NCBI GenBank assembly: GCA_017548275.1
Contig: JAFZAH010000035.1
Span: 1-64,000 of the forward strand
Direction of reading: 5' to 3'
DNA: 64,000 nt
From: Prevotella sp.
GTDB taxonomy: Bacteria; Bacteroidota; Bacteroidia; Bacteroidales; Bacteroidaceae
Under the pieces are notes generated by a model that had not been told where the DNA came from, did not search any database, and worked only from the letters and a program-made list of their open reading frames with translations. Within the stretch, counting starts at the first letter, position 1, and every line of letters starts with the position of its first letter. Positions 15,924 to 23,800 of this stretch are shown in pieces. The translations under genes and the position numbers were made by a program.

Positions 15924-18557
15924 TTAATTCCTAAACACAATCCCGTCGCCGAAGGAGTCGATGATGATGGTTTTCTCGTGCGTCACCTTGCCGGCAAGCA
16001 GTTGTTTCGACAGGTCGTTGAGCACCAGCCGTTGGATGGCTCGTTTCACAGGACGTGCGCCAAACTCCGGGTCGTAGCCCTCTTCGGCCAGATAGTCGAT
16101 GGCTTGCGGTGTGGCTTCCAATTGGAATCCCTGCGGTGCGAGCATCTTCTTCAGGTTCTCCAGTTGCAGGCGCACCACGTCGGCTATCTGCGTGCGTGTC
16201 AGCGGCAGGAACATGATGGTCTCGTCGATACGGTTCAAAAACTCCGGACGGATGGTCTGTTTCAACAGGTTGAACACATTCCCTTGCAGTGTGTTCAGGT
16301 CCTTGTCTGTCAGCACCATGTCGGCTCCTTGGTCTTTGCTGCGCTCCTCCACAAATTCGCGTATCATCTGACTGCCCAGATTCGAGGTCATGATGATGAT
16401 GGTGTTCTTGAAGTTCGCAGTGCGGCCCTTGTTATCGGTCAACCGCCCGTCGTCGAGCACTTGCAGCAGGATATTGAACACGTCGGGATGGGCTTTCTCT
16501 ATCTCGTCGAACAGCACCACGGAGTAGGGTTTGCGCCTTACGGCCTCGGTCAACTGTCCGCCCTCGTCATAACCAACATATCCCGGAGGCGCGCCTATCA
16601 GTCGGCTTACCGTGTGCTTCTCCTGATACTCGCTCATGTCGATACGCGTCATCATGCTCTCGTCGTTGAAGAGGTAGTCAGCCAAAGCCTTCGCCAGTTC
16701 GGTCTTACCCACGCCCGTTGTTCCCACGAAAATGAACGATGCGATGGGGCGTTTTGGGTCTTGCAGTCCCGCACGGCTGCGGCGCACGGCGTCGGCCACG
16801 GCATTGATGGCCTCGTCCTGACCTATCACGCGTTTGTGCAATTCCTCTTCCAGATGGAGCAGTTTCTCGCGCTCGCTCTGCATCATACGTGTCACGGGGA
16901 TGCCTGTCCATCGGCTCACCACCTCGGCGATGTCGTCGGCGGTCACCTCTTCGCGCACCATGGCGTTGCCGCTCTGCGAGTCGTGCAACTGTTGTTGTAT
17001 CTGCTTGATGTCGTTCTCCAAGGCTTGTATCTTGCCATAGCGAATCTCCGCCACACGCTCGTAGTTGCCCTCGCGCTCGGCACGCTCAGCCTCGAAGCGC
17101 AGGTTCTCCATCTGCTGCTTGTCCTGTTGGATGCGGTTGATGAGTTCGCGCTCGCCTTCCCATTTCGCACGGAATTCATTCTCCTGCTCTTTCAGGTCGG
17201 CTATCTCCTTGTCCAGTTGCGCCAGTTTTGCGGAGTGTTCCACCGCGTCGTTGTCTTCGCCATGTTCCTCCTTGCGGATGGCCTCGCGCTCGATTTCCAA
17301 CTGTGCCAGCCTACGGGTAATCTCGTCCAACTCCTCGGGCACACTGTCGCGCTCCATACGCAGTTTGGCGGCTGCCTCGTCCATCAGGTCGATGGCCTTG
17401 TCGGGCAGGAACCGGTCGCTGACATACCGTTCTGACAGTTGCACGGCGGCGATACATGCGTCGTCTTGGATACGCACCTTGTGGTGGTTCTCGTACCGCT
17501 CTTTCAGTCCACGCAGGATGGAGATGGCGCTCAACTCATCCGGCTCGTCCACCATCACCGTTTGGAAACGCCGCTCCAGCGCTTTGTCTTTCTCGAAATA
17601 TTTCTGGTATTCGTTGAGCGTCGTCGCACCGATGGCACGCAGTTCGCCACGAGCCAGCGCAGGTTTCAGGATGTTCGCGGCATCCATGGCGCCCTCGCCG
17701 CCGCCGGCCCCTACCAGCGTGTGTATCTCGTCGATGAAGAGGATGATACGTCCGTCGCTCTTCGTCACCTCTTTGATGACGCTCTTCAGGCGCTCCTCAA
17801 ACTCGCCCTTGTACTTCGCACCGGCGATGAGTTGGCCCATGTCGAGTGAGTAGAGTTGTTTCTCCTTCAGGTTCTCCGGCACGTCGCCGCGCACAATACG
17901 CTGCGCCAGTCCCTCCACGATGGCGGTCTTACCGGTACCCGGCTCGCCGATAAGGACGGGGTTGTTCTTCGTCCTTCGCGAGAGGATTTGCAGCACACGC
18001 CGTATCTCATCGTCACGGCCTATCACGGGGTCGAGTTTACCCTGACGGGCGTCTTCCACAAGGTTTTTAGCGTATTTTTGCAGACTCTGGTAGTTCTCGT
18101 CACCTGAGGCCGTCTGCACCTTCTCGCCCTGACGCAGTTCCTGCACCGCCTTGAGTGTGTCCTTGCCTGTGATGCCCGCGTCTTTCAGGATGCGGCTCGC
18201 TGTCGAGTTCACATCCACCAAGGCCAGCAGTATCGGCTCGATAGACACATATTCGTCGCCAAGTTTTTGCGAGAAATCCATCGCCCGTTGCAACACTTGG
18301 TTGCACGACGAAGAGAAATAGGGTTGTCCGCCCTGCACGTGCGGCAGGTGTTGGATGGCCTGGTCGGTCACCGTCTCTATCTGCGTGGGATTGAGCCCCG
18401 TCTTTTGGAAGACGAAGTTCACCACGTCGCGCCCTTTTTGCAGCACACCTTTCAACAGGTGCTCAGGCTCCACGGCTTGTTGGCCGTTACGCTCTGCGCT
18501 GTTGATGGCTTCTTGCACCGCTTCTTGCGCTTTAATCGTAAATTGGTCAAAAGTCAT
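15924..18557 (-). CDS. clpB: ATP-dependent chaperone ClpB
   Basis: 877 residues. Double Clp-N domain (1-145), first AAA domain with [13 protein letters not shown] (about 203-215) and Walker [11 protein letters not shown], the ClpB/Hsp104 coiled-coil middle domain (about 410-530) that distinguishes it from ClpA/ClpC, second AAA domain with [10 protein letters not shown] and [10 protein letters not shown], and a D2-small domain. It pulls proteins out of aggregates in the cytoplasm with DnaK. An AAAGGAG Shine-Dalgarno precedes the ATG at 18557. I see no CIRCE operator upstream. Monocistronic, convergent with tamL. Confidence 0.97.
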   Translation of the reverse strand: MTFDQFTIKAQEAVQEAINSAERNGQQAVEPEHLLKGVLQKGRDVVNFVFQKTGLNPTQIETVTDQAIQHLPHVQGGQPYFSSSCNQVLQRAMDFSQKLGDEYVSIEPILLALVDVNSTASRILKDAGITGKDTLKAVQELRQGEKVQTASGDENYQSLQKYAKNLVEDARQGKLDPVIGRDDEIRRVLQILSRRTKNNPVLIGEPGTGKTAIVEGLAQRIVRGDVPENLKEKQLYSLDMGQLIAGAKYKGEFEERLKSVIKEVTKSDGRIILFIDEIHTLVGAGGGEGAMDAANILKPALARGELRAIGATTLNEYQKYFEKDKALERRFQTVMVDEPDELSAISILRGLKERYENHHKVRIQDDACIAAVQLSERYVSDRFLPDKAIDLMDEAAAKLRMERDSVPEELDEITRRLAQLEIEREAIRKEEHGEDNDAVEHSAKLAQLDKEIADLKEQENEFRAKWEGERELINRIQQDKQQMENLRFEAERAEREGNYERVAEIRYGKIQALENDIKQIQQQLHDSQSGNAMVREEVTADDIAEVVSRWTGIPVTRMMQSEREKLLHLEEELHKRVIGQDEAINAVADAVRRSRAGLQDPKRPIASFIFVGTTGVGKTELAKALADYLFNDESMMTRIDMSEYQEKHTVSRLIGAPPGYVGYDEGGQLTEAVRRKPYSVVLFDEIEKAHPDVFNILLQVLDDGRLTDNKGRTANFKNTIIIMTSNLGSQMIREFVEERSKDQGADMVLTDKDLNTLQGNVFNLLKQTIRPEFLNRIDETIMFLPLTRTQIADVVRLQLENLKKMLAPQGFQLEATPQAIDYLAEEGYDPEFGARPVKRAIQRLVLNDLSKQLLAGKVTHEKTIIIDSFGDGIVFRN

Positions 18558-18739
18558 AATTTGCTCCTTTCTTATTTAGTTTGTTGTTTTCTGTCCTTAT
18601 CCTTCCAAATACCGTGCCGAATCACAAAAACCGCCATTTTGTCACCTCCAAGCGACATTTTGACGGAAAGCAAGCAGTTTCACAAATAACGTTACCAATC
18701 TTTTTTTGAGCAAATATGATGATAATCTCTTTTTTTTAT

Positions 18740-18747
18740 TATTTTTG
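18740..18747 (+). promoter_or_regulatory. -7 promoter element
   Basis: TATTTTTG, within an A/T-rich stretch, 45 bases before the ATG of the secreted Asn/Pro-rich protein. No TTTG element lies at the normal distance. Confidence 0.5.
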
Positions 18748-18792
18748 TAGCAGATTATTCAACAAAGGACACATCTATTAACATAAACGACA

Positions 18793-19635
18793 ATGAAAAA
18801 ACTATTAACCTTGGCAGTGATGATGACGATAGCCGTCTCCGCCTCCGCGCTCCCATACTCGCAGGCCCGTACTGAAGCCTTGTTCTTGAGCGACAAGATG
18901 GCCTACGAACTGGGATTGAGTCCCGAGCAGTACAATGCCGTCTATGAAATCAATTTCGACTATTTCTACAGTGTCAACAGCCGCAACGCACTCTATGGCG
19001 TCTATTGGCAGCGGCGCAACATGGATCTACGTTATGTGCTCTCACCATTCCAGTATCAATGCTATCAGGTGGCATCCTATTTCTATCGTCCGCTGACATG
19101 GAATCGTGGTACTTGGCGTTTCGTCATCCGTTCGCGCTATACTGTCGGCACACGTATCTATATGGGAAGGCCTTCGGCATATCACTCTTACAGGGGCGGG
19201 CACAATAAACCCCGTAACAGTTATTATCAGGGGCGCTCGTTCAACCAGCCGGCCGCTCCTAATCCGCAAAACCCGTATCCCGGCAAGAACAAACCGACGA
19301 ACGGAACGAGAAACCACGGACAGACCTCGTTCGACCATAATAACCAGAACAACCAGGCCCGCCCGGGCGGCAATAATCCCCCGCGTCCTAACGGTAACAA
19401 CAACCAGACCCGCCCGAACAACAATAACAATCAGCCGCGTCCCAACGGTAACAACAACCAGACCCGCCCGAACAACAATAACAACCAGCCACGTCCCAAC
19501 GGTAATAACAACCAGCCACGTCCAAGCGGCAATGTGGGGCGCCCGACAAATGGCTCAAATGGCAGTTCCTCACGACCGTCATCCTCTTCTCGACCGTCAG
19601 GCTCATCACACTCCAATGTGTCTCCGCATAAGTAA
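18793..19635 (+). CDS. Secreted protein with Asn/Pro-rich tandem-repeat tail
   Basis: 280 residues. Signal peptide 1-19 (ends SASA). Residues 20-125 form a compact domain with many aromatic residues (EQYNAVYEINFDYFYS, YWQRRNMDLRYVLSPFQYQCY), resembling DUF-type periplasmic proteins whose function I do not know. Residues 126-280 are low complexity: RPNGNNNQT/RPNNNNNQP nonapeptides at 198-242, then Ser-rich. The basic, disordered tail could bind peptidoglycan or polysaccharide, but that is inference. The tail is encoded by a 27-bp tandem repeat and is likely to vary in length. Confidence 0.75.
   Translation: MKKLLTLAVMMTIAVSASALPYSQARTEALFLSDKMAYELGLSPEQYNAVYEINFDYFYSVNSRNALYGVYWQRRNMDLRYVLSPFQYQCYQVASYFYRPLTWNRGTWRFVIRSRYTVGTRIYMGRPSAYHSYRGGHNKPRNSYYQGRSFNQPAAPNPQNPYPGKNKPTNGTRNHGQTSFDHNNQNNQARPGGNNPPRPNGNNNQTRPNNNNNQPRPNGNNNQTRPNNNNNQPRPNGNNNQPRPSGNVGRPTNGSNGSSSRPSSSSRPSGSSHSNVSPHK
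19384..19518 (+). repeat. 27-bp coding tandem repeat, five units
   Basis: Five 27-bp units alternate between an RPNGNNNQ-type and an RPNNNNNQ-type nonapeptide, giving a 54-bp higher-order period. Units differ by only a few bases. Unit changes keep the reading frame. Confidence 0.85.
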
Positions 19636-19808
19636 CTGAATACTTAGATATGATAAGGAGGAAAAACGAATAGGAAAGAAATTCATATTTCTTTTCTATT
19701 CCTTTATTTATATATAGAAGCCCGCTAAACAACATCAAACTATCTCAAGGGCGTCAGCCCACTCCCCACCACTCTAAGGGGCGGGGCAGGGGCGGGGTAT
19801 GTAACTCC

Positions 19809-19910
19809 AACGTTCAACCTTCCACGTTCCACGTTCCACGTTCCATGTTCCACGTTCCATGTTCCACGTTCCACGTTCAATGTTCCATGTTCCACGTTCA
19901 ATGTTCAACG
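19809..19910. repeat. R1 tandem array upstream of OMP copy B
   Basis: About 102 bp of GTTCCAC/GTTCCAT/GTTCAAC/GTTCAAT units joined as 7- and 8-mers. The equivalent array in arm A spans only about 38 bp, so the array length has changed since the duplication. Confidence 0.85.
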
Positions 19911-20022
19911 TATACGACGTTTTTCGCCGCCTCTCTCTCCTTTTGTCGCAAATACACATGTCTGTCGCATCTATTTTATCGAAAAATGGCATGAAAATGA
20001 TGAGTGATATCGAAAACCCGAT

Positions 20023-20030
20023 TACTTTTG
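20023..20030 (+). promoter_or_regulatory. -7 promoter element of OMP copy B
   Basis: TACTTTTG, same position relative to the gene as in copy A, with a leader of about 47 bases. Confidence 0.55.
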
Positions 20031-20083
20031 CATCGAAATCAAGAACAAAACAACAAAAATAACAAAATAATAAAATTACAACA

Positions 20084-20686
20084 ATGAAAAAGTTTTTAGC
20101 AATGGTCGCAGTCGCCTTGATGGCTGCAGTGAGTGTTAACGCACAGAGTGATGAACCCAAGCACGAGATCGGCGTCAGTTACGGACTGGGAGCCTCCGCG
20201 ATTATCGACGTGTTCGGCCCGAAGTTGTCAAATGCAATTTTCGACTCTGCTTCTGGATGTGATTCTGAAGGTGATGTCCAGATCGGTACTATCGGCGTCG
20301 AGTATTTCTATCATCTTAACAATCCGCGACTCGCAGTAGGTGGTATATTGGCTTTCGCACATTACGGTGAAGATGTGGTGTATAAGAAAGATAAGGTCGG
20401 CGAGCGCACCCGCAACTACTTTACGGTGATGCCGGCGGTGAAATACGACTGGGTGCACAAGGACAACTTCGCCCTCTATTCCAAACTCGGTGCCGGTGTC
20501 ATGATGCTTTCAGACAAACAGACTGATACGCAAACCAACAAGTCGGAAACCAACAGCGACCTTTTCTTCATGTGGCAGGCTTCGCTCCTCGGCATCGAGG
20601 CTGGCAGCAAAAACTTCAGAGGATTCTGCGAGGTGGGTATCGGCGAACAGGGCATCATCCTCGCCGGTGTGAAATACAAATTCTGA
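20084..20686 (+). CDS. Outer-membrane beta-barrel protein, copy B
   Basis: 200 residues, nearly identical to the 201-residue copy A at 3255-3860, with signal peptide MKKFLAMVAVALMAAVSVNA and terminal barrel strand ending in KYKF. Difference is concentrated in residues about 93-106 (YGEDVVYKKDKVGER against FGEDVVERGGGKVGDR), consistent with a diversifying extracellular loop in an otherwise conserved, possibly gene-converted, barrel. Function unknown. A strong terminator follows at 20731-20765. Confidence 0.87.
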   Translation: MKKFLAMVAVALMAAVSVNAQSDEPKHEIGVSYGLGASAIIDVFGPKLSNAIFDSASGCDSEGDVQIGTIGVEYFYHLNNPRLAVGGILAFAHYGEDVVYKKDKVGERTRNYFTVMPAVKYDWVHKDNFALYSKLGAGVMMLSDKQTDTQTNKSETNSDLFFMWQASLLGIEAGSKNFRGFCEVGIGEQGIILAGVKYKF

Positions 20687-20730
20687 CAACGCGCCGTCAT
20701 CCCATCACTCGTGACGCTTCGAATGATGAA

Positions 20731-20765
20731 CAATCGGGCGGACCAACTGGTCCGCCCGATTGTCA
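20731..20765. terminator. Strong terminator between convergent genes
   Basis: CAATCGGGCGGACCA (20731-20745) and its complement TGGTCCGCCCGATTG (20748-20762) form a 15-bp perfect stem with a tiny loop, followed by a T-containing tail. Confidence 0.85.
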
Positions 20766-20770
20766 TTCTT

Positions 20771-20862
20771 CAATGTTCAACTTTCAACATTCCACGTTCC
20801 ACGTTCCACGTTCCACCTTCAACGTTCCATGTTCAACGTTCAACGTTCCACGTTCAACGTAA
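20771..20862. repeat. R1 tandem array overlapping the end of the alpha-2-macroglobulin gene
   Basis: GTTCAAC/GTTCCAC units run into the 3' end of the minus-strand gene, where they encode its last residues (LNVER) and the TGA stop at 20840-20842. Confidence 0.85.
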
Positions 20863-23800
20863 CCGCTGGTGCAGTGGCTGTGTATTCCGGTGCGTAAGCG
20901 CACTGGGCGGTGCAGGTGCCGCTCTGGTAGGTGCCGGCGCGGTCTACGTAGAACTCCTTCTCGAACGTGTGGGTGCCTTTCGACAGCATTGAGATGAAAT
21001 ATTGCGTGCTGCAGTCACGGTTATAGACATAATATCCCCTGCGATATCCGCTCAGTGCGTCAACGGGTTCCAGACAAGCCGCCCGACGGTCGTTGATTTG
21101 CACGAAGTCGAGGTCGCGCTCCGCCGTCAGCGTGATACGCACGCGTATCTTGTCGCCCACATGCAATGCACCCTTGTGAGGCGTGATAATCTCACGTTTC
21201 ACGGTCAACCCGTTGCCGGAAGCCTCCACCTCAGCCGACGCTTGCGTATATTGCGCATAAACGGCGCCCCAAGCGGTATGATTGTCAGATTTGTCGATGG
21301 TAAGGTTGAGGGCAGATGTCTTCGTGTCAGGTGTAGTATTTACGCCCCTCGCCCTTTGGAGAGGGGATGGGGGTGAGGCTTTCAGGTATCCCAGCGCTGA
21401 AGTCGCGGATGATGTATCGATGGGTTTTCCGTTGAATTGGATGTCGGGCATGGGTGTCGGGTTGAGCGCCTCCATGTTGCCGTTGAGGAACGCGTAGATG
21501 GCGTTGGCGCTGTTCACCTCGGTCACCCAGTATTGCGTGCGTTTCTCCTGCAACAGCCATTGCCGCATCTCGTCGACTGTCTTCGTGTCTTCGGGACGGA
21601 TGCGTTGCAGTGCCTCCATCACCATCACATGCGTCGGTATCTTGTAGTCCAACCACGAGTAGGGTGCCAGATACGAGTCGAAGTAACGTCCTTTCTCTTT
21701 GTCATAAACGGTCAGCGAGAGTATCTCGTCGAGCAGGTTGCGTGCAGTGTCGCTGTATTTCTTATGCAGCACCATCGCCCGCATAGCGGAGTCATAGATG
21801 TCAGAAATATGGTTGCCCTGTTTTTTGAGGTGCTTCAACTCTTTCCGCACTTCGCGGTGGAGCGAGTCGGCGGGTTCACGCCCGTCGAGCATACAGAGAT
21901 AGAGGTAATGCATGTCGGCACCGTATTTCGCGAGGTATTTGAATGCCTCGTCGAGCATCGGTTGGGTCGCTTTCTGATGACCGCCCAGCACATTGGCGCG
22001 TACCAGTTGCTCGGTCACCACACGTGTGATGAGGTAACTGCCGCCCATGCCCTTGAACCAACTCCACGAGCCGTCTTCGTTTTGCAACGAGCGCAACGCC
22101 AGGATGGCGCGGTTTTGCTTGTCTTTCAAACGCGTGTCGTCGAGCAGGTCGATTAATTGCTCTTTCTGCTCCGTTTCCGTGGTGGCAGCCAATGTCAGGG
22201 GCGACTCCTCCAACAGGATGTTCTTCAGTTCCTCATTGCGCATGAGCGACGATTGCAGGCTGATGCTGTCACCTTCTTCGCTCCATTGGCGGACGGCTGC
22301 TGCCACTTGTGGCTGAGCGGCGATGGCGCCTGTTGCGGTCTGTGAGAAGTAGGCCACGGCCTGGCATACGGCGCACTCGTCGTAAGGATGGTTATAGGTG
22401 TGCAGTGCCTGTACCATCAGCCAAGCGGGGTTGTTCGTGTATTCGAGGGTCAGCCGCTGGTCGGTCGAGCCATTGGGGAAGAGCGGGGCGACGTCGATGG
22501 TGGCCTGACCCGCCTCGCTCAGGGTAAACGAGCGTGCTTGCGTCAGCGTCTCATGGTCAGGCAACACGGGCAGGTAATGCTGTTCGCCGTCGCTCATGTT
22601 GCCTGCTGTCGCCATGATCTTGCAGGTGAGCAGCGAGGGTGTCGCGGCGGTGGGCTTGAAGGTGAAGGTCACTGCCGTGCTGTTGTCGGTTGCTGCGCTG
22701 AAATCCTTCGTCTGTGTATAAACTACTTGTTCGGTCTCGGGGTCGATGAGTTGCATCGTGGCTTTGCCGGTCAGCGCGTGGCCGGAGGTGTTGTTCACCC
22801 GTGCCGTGATGTTCGCCATGTCGCCGCAGCGGATGAATCGCGGCATATTGGGTTGCACCATCAGGTCTTTGTGCACAGTGGCGGTCGCCTCCACCATTGC
22901 CACATCCAAATTGCGCGTATGGGCCTCGCCTAAGAGTCTCCATGAGGTGAGACTCTCGGGCAACGTGAAGGCGATGGACACATTGCCGTTGGCATCGGTG
23001 CGCAGGGCAGGGTAGAAGAAGGCCGTTTCCTGCAAGTTCTCTCGCACGGACATGGTCATCGTTTCATCCTCCACGGCGTCGTATGTCTGTTGGTCTTTCT
23101 TTAACACAGGTTCTGTGTACTTTGTAGAACCCGTTGCCGTGGAGACTTCCAACCCGGCTACTCGGCCTGTGAGTATTGATTTTTTGTTTTCCATATTTTG
23201 AGGTGATCGAGCCCCATAAGCCTTGTCTCTCGCTACGCCATAGCCCACTACGACGACCTCTTCGAGAGCATCGTAGTCCTCTTCCAAACGGATGAATGTG
23301 AGGCGGTTGGTCAGCATCACTGTCTGTGATTTATAGCCGACGTATGCTACTGTAATCTTATCCCCGTAGGAGGCGGCGATGGAGAATTTCCCGTCGATGT
23401 CGGTCACGGTGCCTTGCCGTATCTTGCCCGCAACATATACCGATGCGCCGATAATCGGTTCGCCGTTCTCGTCTAACACCTGTCCGTGGAAATCAGTCCA
23501 AGCTCCGGACCATCCTGATGCCAGATAGGTCATGTCGAACGAAGGCTCTTTCAGATGCTTCAGCAGTCCTGAACCATAATTATGATAAAGTTTGTTTCGT
23601 ACAAGATGGTCATACAACTCGATGGAGGATTGATTCAAGCGTGGACGGAATTCCCATCTGTGGTGTGTAAACTGGTCTAACGAGCGGTCGAAGAGCGTCA
23701 CCATCATCTGTGCGTTGGCGGGTGTGCCGTCGGGATGGGTCAAACGCAATCGCCATTCCTCCTGTTGCCCGGGTACGAGTTTATCGCGGAAAGTGGTCCA

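Larger units (their letters stand above)
19731..20689. repeat. Inverted repeat arm B (OMP gene plus upstream region)
   Basis: Reverse complement of 3252-4150. Identity starts at AACATCAAAC (19731) and ends at the stop codon of the barrel gene. Arm B carries a longer R1 array. Confidence 0.88.

Noticed and set aside
15903-17435. A long open frame antisense to clpB
   Set aside because: It is the complement of a well-supported ClpB; its His/Val/Leu-rich composition is a shadow of clpB codon bias. The same holds for antisense frames such as 2022-2942.
19809-19910. Possible CRISPR array (R1, R5 and R6 tandems)
   Set aside because: Units are 7-8 bases (R1, R5) or about 11 (R6) without unique spacers, and no cas genes are present.
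19859-20062. Small ORFs coded by R1 arrays
   Set aside because: They consist of the repeat itself (FHVPRSMFHVPR-type) and lack any leader or conserved domain.
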